Assembly (NCBI RefSeq): GCF_900172275.1
Contig: NZ_FWFT01000002.1
Coordinates: 744,001-808,000, forward strand
Length of the DNA: 64,000 bases
Direction of reading: 5' to 3'
Source: Pseudooctadecabacter jejudonensis
GTDB taxonomy: Bacteria; Pseudomonadota; Alphaproteobacteria; Rhodobacterales; Rhodobacteraceae
Shown: piece after piece, positions 25,788 through 33,059 of the stretch
How positions within the stretch are numbered: the first letter of the stretch is position 1
Layout of the letters: the number at the start of each line of letters is the position of its first letter
The notes under the pieces: generated by a model
Told to the model about the DNA's origin: nothing
Seen by the model: only the letters and a program-made list of their open reading frames with translations
Databases searched by the model: none
Made by a program: the position numbers and the translations under genes

Positions 25788-26687
25788 ATGGCAAACACAT
25801 CCAACACGCCCAACGTCGATACGCCCCAAGGCTTGGCCTTTGCTATTTCGGCCTATCTGTTGTGGGGTTTTTTGCCGCTTTACCTGAAGGCCCTGTCGCA
25901 TGTTCCTGTGCTTGAGGTCATCGGACACCGCGTGATCTGGTCGGTGCCTGTGGCGGGGGCGGTTTTGTTGGTCTTGGGGCGGACAGGGGACATCGTGCGG
26001 GCGATCCGTGATCCGCGTACCTTGGCGATGGCCTGTGTGACCGCCGCTTTGGTGTCGGTGAACTGGGGCATCTATGTTTATGCCATTGTGACAGACCGTG
26101 CAGTGGACGGGGCGCTGGGCTATTACATCAACCCGCTGTTTTCGATGTTTTTGGGGGCCGTGTTGCTAGGCGAACGTCTGACCCGCGCGCAGACGGTGGC
26201 CGTTGGGCTGGCGGCAATTGCTGTGGTGATCTTGTTTGTTGATGCGCAATCAGCGCCTTGGATCCCCCTTGGGCTGATGACGTCGTGGGGGTTCTACGCC
26301 TATTTCAAGAAGTCCCTGCCGGTGGGGCCGAACCAAGGGTTCTTGTTGGAGGTTTTGATCCTCAGCGTGCCGGCGCTGGCGTACCTTGCTTGGTTGCATG
26401 GGTCCGGTGGAGCGACGTTTGGCTTGGGCTGGGGTGTGTCGTTGCTGTTGGCGGGGTGTGGCCTTGTGACTGCCGTGCCGCTGATGCTGTATGCGAACGG
26501 GGCGAAGCTGACACGGTTGAGCACCATCGCCATCCTGCAATACATCGCGCCCACCATGATCCTGCTGCAGGCGGTGTTCGTGTTTGGCGAAGAGCTGGAC
26601 CGCGCGCGGATGATTGCCTTTCCGTTGATCTGGCTGGCGCTGATCATTTACACGGTGGCGCTGGTGCGGGGCATGCGACGCGGATAA
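25788..26687 (+). CDS. rarD: EamA-family transporter RarD
   Basis: 299 aa with about ten membrane segments. The RarD pattern is clear: GLAFAISAYLLWGFLPLYLK at the start, EVIGHRVIWSVP, NWGIYVYAIVTDRAVDGALGYYINPLFSMFLGAVLLGERL and LYANGAKLTRLSTIAILQYI. A drug/metabolite-type exporter; the name derives from chloramphenicol sensitivity and the substrate is unproven. The ATG at 25788 is chosen over an upstream in-frame start. Confidence 0.9.
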   Translation: MANTSNTPNVDTPQGLAFAISAYLLWGFLPLYLKALSHVPVLEVIGHRVIWSVPVAGAVLLVLGRTGDIVRAIRDPRTLAMACVTAALVSVNWGIYVYAIVTDRAVDGALGYYINPLFSMFLGAVLLGERLTRAQTVAVGLAAIAVVILFVDAQSAPWIPLGLMTSWGFYAYFKKSLPVGPNQGFLLEVLILSVPALAYLAWLHGSGGATFGLGWGVSLLLAGCGLVTAVPLMLYANGAKLTRLSTIAILQYIAPTMILLQAVFVFGEELDRARMIAFPLIWLALIIYTVALVRGMRRG

Positions 26688-26695
26688 GAGGAGGC

Positions 26696-27346
26696 ATGTC
26701 TGACGATTATGCCCCCCCGATGGACCCGCTTGAGGTGATCCACCACGACCATGAAATCCTGATCGTGAACAAACCCTCCGGCCTGTTGAGCGTCCCGGGG
26801 CGGGGGGACCATCTGGCCGATTGTCTGCTGTCGCGGGTACAGGATGCGTTTCCGACCGCCCTTCTGATCCATCGGCTGGATCGGGACACGTCGGGCGTGA
26901 TGGTCTTTGCCCTGACGCCCCACGCGCAACGACACATCGGGTTGCAGTTTGAAAAACGTCAGACGAAGAAAACCTATGTGGCGCGGGTGCTGGGACACCT
27001 GCAGCCAAAGACCGGTACGGTGGACCTGCCGTTGATTGTGGATTGGCCGAACCGGCCCAAACAAATGGTGTGTCATGAGACGGGCAAGCCCGCACAGACG
27101 GATTGGCGGGTGCTGAAGGCGAGCGATGCGGAAAGCCGTGTGCGAATGTTTCCGAAGACGGGCCGCAGTCATCAGCTGCGGGTGCATATGTTGGCGCTGG
27201 GCCATCCGATTTTGGGCGATCCGTTTTATGCGGACGGGCCAACGCGCGATGACCATGCGCGTCTGATGTTGCATTCAGAGGAGTTGCGCCTGCGCCATCC
27301 TGACGGGGGCGAGGGTGTGCGGTTTCGGGCGAAGGCCCCGTTTTAG
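26696..27346 (+). CDS. rluA: RluA-family pseudouridine synthase
   Basis: 216 aa, close to E. coli RluA (219 aa), which modifies 23S rRNA U746 and tRNA U32. ILIVNKPSGLLSVPGRG (residues 21-37) and HRLDRDTSGVMV with catalytic Asp62 are present, then RVMFPKTGRSHQLRVHML and GHPILGDPFYA. A GAGGAGG ribosome-binding site directly precedes the ATG, 8 bases after rarD. Confidence 0.9.
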   Translation: MSDDYAPPMDPLEVIHHDHEILIVNKPSGLLSVPGRGDHLADCLLSRVQDAFPTALLIHRLDRDTSGVMVFALTPHAQRHIGLQFEKRQTKKTYVARVLGHLQPKTGTVDLPLIVDWPNRPKQMVCHETGKPAQTDWRVLKASDAESRVRMFPKTGRSHQLRVHMLALGHPILGDPFYADGPTRDDHARLMLHSEELRLRHPDGGEGVRFRAKAPF

Positions 27347-27392
27347 GACGCTGCGACCCCTCTGCCCCGGAGCCAGACGAGGCCCCGCGCCA

Positions 27393-28400
27393 TCAAAGGT
27401 TGGCGAGCCGTCTGTCCGTCAGGTTCAGGCGCCCCGCGACGATGGGGGCCACTGTTTTGCGAAGGTCGGGGTCTTGCGCCAGCAAGAGGTCGAGCTCATC
27501 CAGGCGGTTCATCGCGATCAGTTCGGCGACCTCCGCGCTTGGAAGGGCGTGAACCGGTTGGATCAACTCAACGCGGGCCTCAGGGATCAGGGCGCGGGTG
27601 GCGTTGGGGTCAAGTGTGGTTTCGACAAAGGCGTAGATGCCGGTGCCCTTCGCGGGCAGTGCAAACGGGCTGAGGGTGACGCCCGTGACCGCGTCATGGG
27701 CCATCAGATCGGCCCTGATCTGGGCGCCCTCGGTGGCGATGCGGTTGCCGGTGCCTTCGCCATCGGACCAGTTGAACAGGCCGCGCGTGATGGCGTTGTA
27801 AAGGCGTTTGCCGGTGGCCATCCAGATGCGGGTGGGCAGGGATTTGCGGGCGAGAATGCGGCGTTCGGTGGCCGTCAGCAGATGTGGCGCGTAGCGACGT
27901 TTTTGTTTGAGAAGGTGGCGCAGGTCTTCGTAGCCCATGGTGCGGTAGAGCCAGCCGCGCCGCCGGTGGACGGAGGCCAATTGGAAGTCGATGACTTCCG
28001 CTTGGCCGTCTGGCCCCATCAGCCAGTTTTGCGGCTTTGCCAGATCGTTGTGCGTCACACCCCGCCGCCGCATGTCGCGCAGGATGCGTTTGGCGTCGGA
28101 GTAAAAGGCGGCATCACTGGGTTTGGACAGGTTCAGCGGCATACCGTCGGACCAGCTGCGCAAGATGCCCGCCCTGTCTTCGCGGATCAGATCGGGGGTG
28201 CCTGGGATTCCGGTGACAGTGCGCAGGGCGCGGGTTTCCTTGCGTGCAAGGAAGGTCGCGATGGGTTTGGCCCACCAAGGCACGCCATCCAGTTTGCGCA
28301 GAACCAGTTTGGTGTCCGGCGCGTCTTCGAGGTGGCCGGAGACGGTTTCGGAAAATTCGTCACGTTTGTGGACGGTGGTGGGGATGAAGCGGGCGGGCAT
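27393..28400 (-). CDS. Kinase-like protein with unusual C-terminal domain
   Basis: 335 aa. The first 210 residues look like an RIO/KdkA-type protein kinase lobe: RRRGVTHNDLAKPQNWLM is a catalytic-loop HxDxxxxN equivalent (about residues 112-130) and AEVIDFQLASVHRRRG replaces DFG (about 135-150). The N-lobe is short and I see no clean Gly loop. From about residue 220 a different segment follows (IRADLMAHDAVTGVTL..., GTGIYAFVETTLD, VELIQPVHALP) that faintly recalls the C-terminal subdomain of AMP-binding ligases. The combination is unusual. Substrate unknown. Confidence 0.6.
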   Translation of the reverse strand: MPARFIPTTVHKRDEFSETVSGHLEDAPDTKLVLRKLDGVPWWAKPIATFLARKETRALRTVTGIPGTPDLIREDRAGILRSWSDGMPLNLSKPSDAAFYSDAKRILRDMRRRGVTHNDLAKPQNWLMGPDGQAEVIDFQLASVHRRRGWLYRTMGYEDLRHLLKQKRRYAPHLLTATERRILARKSLPTRIWMATGKRLYNAITRGLFNWSDGEGTGNRIATEGAQIRADLMAHDAVTGVTLSPFALPAKGTGIYAFVETTLDPNATRALIPEARVELIQPVHALPSAEVAELIAMNRLDELDLLLAQDPDLRKTVAPIVAGRLNLTDRRLANL

Positions 28401-28474
28401 GGGATGGTGTTACCCGCCCCGCAAGACTGGGGCAAGCACCCGCGCCATAGGCGCGAACGCTTGCTGGGTCTGGA

Positions 28475-29899
28475 TCAGGACGTCCAGCCTGAGACGGCTT
28501 TGACCTCAAGGAATTCCTCAAGCCCGTAGAGGCCGCCTTCGCGTCCGTTGCCGGATTGTTTGTACCCACCAAAGGGGGAGCCTTGGGCAAAGCCTTTGCC
28601 GTTGGTTTCCACCATGCCGGAGCGCAGGCGGCGGGCGGCGTAGTGGCGCTTTTCGTCGTCTGGGGTCTGGATGTAGTTGGTCAGGCCGTAGTCGGTGTCG
28701 TTGGCGATCGCGATGGCCTCATCAATGGTGTCGAACTTCATGATCGCCAAAACGGGGCCGAAGACCTCTTCGCGTGCGATGGTCATGTCGTTGGTCACAT
28801 CGGCGATGACCGTTGGCTTGACGTAGTAGCCGCGGTTCAACCCGTCGGGGCGCCCAAGGCCCCCGGCAGTCAGGCGGCCTTCGCCCATGCCGACCTCAAT
28901 CAACCCTTGGATTTTGTCGAATTGCGCTTTGGACACGACAGGGCCGATGTGCTGGCCTTCTTCGGAGGCGGGACCGACGTGGGTTTCGTTGGCCACGCGT
29001 GTGGCGATTTCAACGGCCTCATCATAGAAGCTGGATTCAACCAGCATCCGCGTTGGTGCGTTGCACGATTGGCCCGAATTGCGGAAACAGCGGGACGCGC
29101 CGTATTCCACGCCCTTTTCGCCTGCATCCGCAAAGACCAGATTGGCGCCTTTACCGCCCAGTTCAAGGCTGACCCGTTTGAGGGTGTCGGCCGCCGATTT
29201 CGAGATCAGCTTACCTGCGCGGGACGATCCGGTGAAGGAGACCATGTCGACGTCCGGATGCGCGCTGAGCTGGGAGCCCACGCCTGCGCCGTCGCCGTTG
29301 ACCATGTTGAACACGCCTTTGGGGAAGCCAGCCTCGTCCATGAATTCTGCAAAGAGCGAACCAGACAATGGGGCGATTTCGGAGGGTTTCAGCACTGTTG
29401 TGCAGCCCACGGCGATGGCGGGCACGGCCTTGAGCACCACCTGGTTCATCGGCCAGTTCCATGGCGTGATCAGGGCGCAGACGCCGATGGGTTCCAGCAA
29501 GGTTTTTTCCGTGCCTGTGAAGTCACGTTCGAAGGACATCTTATCGAAGGCTTTGATGAACCCTTCGAGGTGCCAGGACCCTGCGCCCACCTGATTGACG
29601 CGGGACATGGAAATCGGAGCGCCCATTTCCATGGACATGGCCTGTGCCATTTCCTCTTGGCGGTCGTTGTAGACCTCAAGCAGTTTGTGCAGCAGAGCCA
29701 TCTTTTCGGATTTATCGACAAAGGCCCAATCGGCGAAGGCGGCTTTGGCGGCAGCTACGGCAGCGTCGGTGTCGGCCTGATCGCCCAATGAAATGACCGC
29801 GCAGGCCTCTTCGGTGGAGGGATCGATGACCTCATAGTCGTTGGCCTTGGCTGGGGCGACCCATTGGCCGTTGATGTAGAATTCGCGTTTTTCGAGCAT
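28475..29899 (-). CDS. Aldehyde dehydrogenase (NAD(P)+)
   Basis: 474 aa, oxidises an aldehyde to the acid. The catalytic Cys is Cys279 (FRNSGQSCNAPT), the general-base Glu is Glu246 (SLELGGKGANLV), the ITPWNWP loop is at residues 144-150 and SFTGSSRAGK at 221-230. The start at 29899 has GGAGA upstream; the frame is open to 30010 but that overlaps the divergent peroxiredoxin. Substrate unknown. Two perfect palindromes lie in the shared promoter region. Confidence 0.92.
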   Translation of the reverse strand: MLEKREFYINGQWVAPAKANDYEVIDPSTEEACAVISLGDQADTDAAVAAAKAAFADWAFVDKSEKMALLHKLLEVYNDRQEEMAQAMSMEMGAPISMSRVNQVGAGSWHLEGFIKAFDKMSFERDFTGTEKTLLEPIGVCALITPWNWPMNQVVLKAVPAIAVGCTTVLKPSEIAPLSGSLFAEFMDEAGFPKGVFNMVNGDGAGVGSQLSAHPDVDMVSFTGSSRAGKLISKSAADTLKRVSLELGGKGANLVFADAGEKGVEYGASRCFRNSGQSCNAPTRMLVESSFYDEAVEIATRVANETHVGPASEEGQHIGPVVSKAQFDKIQGLIEVGMGEGRLTAGGLGRPDGLNRGYYVKPTVIADVTNDMTIAREEVFGPVLAIMKFDTIDEAIAIANDTDYGLTNYIQTPDDEKRHYAARRLRSGMVETNGKGFAQGSPFGGYKQSGNGREGGLYGLEEFLEVKAVSGWTS

Positions 29900-29929
29900 G
29901 GAAAGTCTCCGCTGTGTGCTGTCCAGTTG

Positions 29930-29957
29930 GATCGATCGATCTAACGTCATATATGAC
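29930..29957. promoter_or_regulatory. Two perfect 12-base palindromes in a divergent promoter
   Basis: GATCGATCGATC (29930-29941) and GTCATATATGAC (29946-29957) are both fully self-complementary and lie 4 bases apart, between the divergent aldehyde dehydrogenase and peroxiredoxin genes, 30 bases before the latter's start. They are candidate operators; the regulator is not identifiable here. Confidence 0.55.
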
Positions 29958-29987
29958 TGACAGACGCTGACAAGAAGGAGAGCCGAC

Positions 29988-30641
29988 ATGGGCTTGCGCA
30001 TCAACGACACTATTCCGGATTTGACGGTGGAAACCGATCAAGGGACCGTTTCCCTGCATGATTGGGTTGGCGACAGCTGGGCCATTATTTTTAGCCATCC
30101 GAAAGACTTTACGCCTGTCTGCACCACGGAATTCGGCGCGGTCGCACAGCTGGCAGACGAGTGGGAAAAACGCGACACCAAGGTGATGGGCGTGTCCGTG
30201 GACGGTGTGGAAGAGCACAAGAAGTGGAAGCAGGACATTGAAGCCGTTGGCGGCGCGCCTGCGAACTTCCCGATTGTGGCTGACGATGGTCTGGAGATTT
30301 CCAAGGCCTTCGACATGTTGCCTGCGGAGGCTTACATGCCGGATGGGCGCACGCCTGCGGACAGTGCGACGGTTCGGTCGGTCTTTATCATCGGGCCGGA
30401 CAAGCAGTTGAAACTGTCGATGACGTATCCGATGACTGTGGGTCGCAACTTTGCCGAGGTGCTGCGGGCGCTGGATGGGTTGCAGACCTCTGCCCGTGAG
30501 GGCGTGGCCACGCCTGCGAATTGGCAGGTCGGTCAGGATGTGGTGGTGCCCGTGGCCGTGTCCGACGAGGATGCGATTGCGAAATATGGATCGATCGACA
30601 CCAAACTTCCGTATCTGCGGATGGCGAAGCTGCCAGAATAG
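29988..30641 (+). CDS. 1-Cys peroxiredoxin (Prx6 type)
   Basis: 217 aa. The peroxidatic Cys45 sits in HPKDFTPVCTTEFG. The C-terminal extension, with YPMTVGRNFAEVLRALDGLQTS, is that of the Prx6 subfamily, and the resolving Cys of 2-Cys enzymes is absent. It reduces peroxides in the cytoplasm. AAGGAG precedes the ATG by 8 bases. Confidence 0.94.
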   Translation: MGLRINDTIPDLTVETDQGTVSLHDWVGDSWAIIFSHPKDFTPVCTTEFGAVAQLADEWEKRDTKVMGVSVDGVEEHKKWKQDIEAVGGAPANFPIVADDGLEISKAFDMLPAEAYMPDGRTPADSATVRSVFIIGPDKQLKLSMTYPMTVGRNFAEVLRALDGLQTSAREGVATPANWQVGQDVVVPVAVSDEDAIAKYGSIDTKLPYLRMAKLPE

Positions 30642-30704
30642 AAGGCCCGTCGAGCGACGCTGTCTGCTGCGCAGAAGCGCCCCGCCCGCCGTCCCATGAG
30701 AGGT

Positions 30705-30729
30705 CCCGCCCTGTTTGGGCGGGGCTTTT
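30705..30729 (+). terminator. Rho-independent terminator after peroxiredoxin
   Basis: CCCGCCC (30705-30711), loop TGTTT, GGGCGGG (30717-30723), then GCTTTT. The 7-bp GC stem lies 63 bases after the stop and ends just before the convergent transpeptidase stop. Confidence 0.85.
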
Positions 30730-30732
30730 GAT

Positions 30733-31272
30733 TTAGGCGTGCAGGACGACGACCGTGTCCATCGGGACGCGGGAATATAAGTCTTCGACGTCCGCATTGG
30801 TCATGCGTACGCACCCATTCGACACGCGTCGGCCGATGCCGGAATTGTCTGGCGTGCCATGGATGCGCAAGAACGTGTCCCTGCCGCCACGATACAAATA
30901 AAGCGCCCGCGCGCCCAGCGGGTTGTCGCCCCCGCCGTCCATGCCGTCGGCGAAGGGGCCATATTTTTCGGGATCACGACGGATCATCGCAGGAGTGGGT
31001 GTCCAGCGCGGCCATTCGGCCTTGCGGCGGATTCGGTAGGTGCCTGGACGCCAACGGTCCTGAGGTGCGATGCCGACCTCGTAGCGGAGGGCTTCGCGGT
31101 TGGGCAATGTCCAATAGAGCGCAAAATTCGACGGTGTGACGTGGACTTGTCCCGCAGGCACATCACCGGCCAAAGGCACGATGCGCGGTGCTGCGGCCGA
31201 GGCAGACAGCGCCGCGGGCGCGGCCAAGGTCGCCGCGGCAGTGGTCATCAGCGTGCGTCGGTTCATCATCAT
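30733..31272 (-). CDS. L,D-transpeptidase (YkuD) with twin-arginine-like signal (1)
   Basis: 179 aa. The N-terminus has NRRTLM plus an Ala-rich stretch, compatible with a Tat or Sec signal (cleavage near residue 28). The YkuD catalytic block FLRIHGT...GRRVSNGCVRM has His138 and Cys154 in the HxxG...S-N-G-C-V-R pattern. It should form 3-3 peptidoglycan crosslinks or anchor lipoproteins. AAGGA lies 6 bases before the first of three adjacent ATGs. Paralogue of the next gene upstream. Confidence 0.88.
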   Translation of the reverse strand: MMMNRRTLMTTAAATLAAPAALSASAAAPRIVPLAGDVPAGQVHVTPSNFALYWTLPNREALRYEVGIAPQDRWRPGTYRIRRKAEWPRWTPTPAMIRRDPEKYGPFADGMDGGGDNPLGARALYLYRGGRDTFLRIHGTPDNSGIGRRVSNGCVRMTNADVEDLYSRVPMDTVVVLHA

Positions 31273-31354
31273 TGTTTGTCCTTTCGATACCAAGATCGTT
31301 TGAGGACACAACGGCACGGATGCGGGTGAAGTTCCGGTGACCGCCAAACGGGCT

Positions 31355-31909
31355 TTAGTGCAAAACAGCGCGGGTGCCCAAGGGCACGCGGTTGTACAGG
31401 TCAGAGATATGACTGTTCACCAGACGCACGCAGCCATTGGACACAGCAGACCCGATGGTGCGGGGCGCGTTGGTGCCATGGATGCGCAGGAAGGTGTCAC
31501 GGTTGCCTTGGAACAGATACAGCGCACGGGCACCCAGCGGGTTGTTGATGCCGCCTTCCATGCCATCGGCGTATTGTTCGTAAGCTGCGGGATCACGTTC
31601 GATCATATCGGGCGTTGGTGTCCAGCTGGGCCATTCCTTCTTGGCGTTGATCCGGAAATCGCCGCTTTCATAGAGGCCACGGCGGCCGATGCCGACTGCG
31701 TATTCCAGCGCAAGGCCGGGGCCAAGCATCCAGTAGAGTTTGAACGATTGGGGTTCGACGTGAATTTCACCGGGCGCGTAGTCGCGGTCAATTTGAACAA
31801 CGCGGGGCAGCTGACTTTCTGGGACAAGGTATTGTGCGGAGGCTGGGCCTGCGGCGGCCAGACCGGCCGTGGCAGCGGCGGTATTCAAAAATGTACGGCG
31901 CGTAATCAT
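31355..31909 (-). CDS. L,D-transpeptidase (YkuD) with twin-arginine signal (2)
   Basis: 184 aa. TRRTFLN at residues 3-9 is a canonical Tat motif, followed by a hydrophobic Ala/Gly stretch. The catalytic His144 and Cys160 lie in FLRIHGT and SAVSNGCVRL. WTPTPDMIERDPAAYEQYADGMEGG and NNPLGARALYL also occur in the neighbour, so the two arose by tandem duplication. They are separated by 82 bases and probably co-transcribed. Confidence 0.88.
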   Translation of the reverse strand: MITRRTFLNTAAATAGLAAAGPASAQYLVPESQLPRVVQIDRDYAPGEIHVEPQSFKLYWMLGPGLALEYAVGIGRRGLYESGDFRINAKKEWPSWTPTPDMIERDPAAYEQYADGMEGGINNPLGARALYLFQGNRDTFLRIHGTNAPRTIGSAVSNGCVRLVNSHISDLYNRVPLGTRAVLH

Positions 31910-32087
31910 GATGTTCCCCTTGGTGTCTGTCTTCAATTGTATGCCGTGGATGTCAGATTCGGGGCAAGGGGAGCATTCTCAAGTTTTGGTCAGGATTTCC
32001 AGACCGTTGTCGTGACGACACCACCAAACCGCAGGACGATGAAACGTCGGTTTGTGCGATGTCAGGTGGAGCGTGAGACATGAGCCG

Positions 32088-32117
32088 GAAAACAAAGGCC
32101 CCGACGCTGTCGGGGCC
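32088..32117 (-). terminator. Rho-independent terminator of the beta-barrel gene
   Basis: GGCCCCGAC (32097-32105), loop GCT, GTCGGGGCC (32109-32117): a 9-bp GC stem. Read on the minus strand it is followed by TTTGTTTT, as expected for a terminator after the gene ending at 32143. Confidence 0.88.
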
Positions 32118-32142
32118 CTCGGTATTCAGGTGTCTTGATGTC

Positions 32143-32817
32143 TTAAAACGCGAACCGAACGCCGAAATTCACGGTGACAGTATCGACGTCGTCACCAACG
32201 GAGCCTGTGATCGTCCCGTCTGGGGCACGACGCGCGGATTCGATGTCAAAGTCACGGATAAACCGCACATCTGCAAACACGTCCATCGTATCGGATACGG
32301 CGTAGGCACCACCGGCGATGATTTGGGCTGTGAGGCCTTCGTCAGTGTCCGCAAGCGTCACGCCAGGCCCGTAGGAGATGTCAAAATCCGTCGAGGCGAT
32401 GCCCAGACCCCCGCCGAGATATGGCGTAACGGGGCCAGCTGTTGGAAAGTCTTTGTACAGGTTTGCGAACAATCGCGTGGTGTTCAGCCCGCCATTTGCC
32501 GGTTCTTGGCCGGGACCGTTGCCAGAGAAATCTGTGTTGTCGATATTGGTCTCAGAGTACGACAGTTCAATCTCTCCGCGCACGCCGTCGCCCAATTGAG
32601 GCAGGCCGCGACCGACGCCGAACCCGATGGAATGGCCATCATCAAAAAAGGTTTGAACGTTGGCGGGGTTGCCGCCCACCACGCCTTCAAAGGTTGGCTC
32701 TTGGGAGACTGCAAAACCGCCAAAGGCAAAGCCGTAAAGGGCTGTTGAGGAATGACCCTCCGCCATGGCGGAAGTTGCGAACAAGGTCGCGGCGAAAATG
32801 GGTAGGGATTTGAACAT
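32143..32817 (-). CDS. Outer-membrane beta-barrel protein (opacity/OmpA-like barrel)
   Basis: 224 aa. A Sec signal (MFKSLPIFAATLFATSAMA, residues 1-19) is followed by alternating aromatic/hydrophobic strands: LYGFAFGGFAV, VRGEIELSYSETN, TPYLGGGLGIAS, TAQIIAGGAYAVSDTMDVFADVRFI, ending in VNFGVRFAF with the C-terminal Phe used for BAM insertion. Function of the barrel is unknown. The start at 32817 is chosen because it gives the signal peptide. Confidence 0.83.
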   Translation of the reverse strand: MFKSLPIFAATLFATSAMAEGHSSTALYGFAFGGFAVSQEPTFEGVVGGNPANVQTFFDDGHSIGFGVGRGLPQLGDGVRGEIELSYSETNIDNTDFSGNGPGQEPANGGLNTTRLFANLYKDFPTAGPVTPYLGGGLGIASTDFDISYGPGVTLADTDEGLTAQIIAGGAYAVSDTMDVFADVRFIRDFDIESARRAPDGTITGSVGDDVDTVTVNFGVRFAF

Positions 32818-32931
32818 GGGAAACCTAACGCGGTTTGAGGGGGGAGAGTATGCTGAAGAGCCAGCGGTGATGCCCATTTCGTACGCCACTGTATACGAGG
32901 CGTCATTACACTGATCTTCACATGCGCGCCC

Positions 32932-32965
32932 TGAAACGTGAGTGACGTTTCACAATCGTGAGTGA
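32932..32965. promoter_or_regulatory. Inverted and direct repeats upstream of the beta-barrel gene
   Basis: TGAAACGT-GAGTG-ACGTTTCA (32932-32952) is a perfect 8-bp dyad, and CGTGAGTGA occurs twice exactly 20 bases apart (32937, 32957). They lie about 115-150 bases upstream of the barrel gene in the gap 32818-33059. Candidate binding sites; regulator unknown. Confidence 0.4.
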
Positions 32966-33002
32966 ATAAATTTTCCAGATCCCGCAGAAGTCGATTTATC
33001 AA

Positions 33003-33035
33003 ATAAAAACAGGCCCCTGCGGGACAGGGGCCTGT
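33003..33035 (-). terminator. Rho-independent terminator of pnp
   Basis: ACAGGCCCCTG (33009-33019) and CAGGGGCCTGT (33025-33035) form an 11-bp stem with a 5-base loop. Read on the minus strand it is followed by a T-rich TTTTTATTT. It lies 25 bases after the pnp stop. Confidence 0.93.
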
Positions 33036-33059
33036 TCATTTTGCTTTAGGAAAGAAGAT

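Noticed and set aside
27315-28529. 404-codon plus-strand open frame over the kinase-like gene
   Set aside because: The minus strand has kinase-like catalytic motifs; the plus translation has none and lacks a ribosome site.
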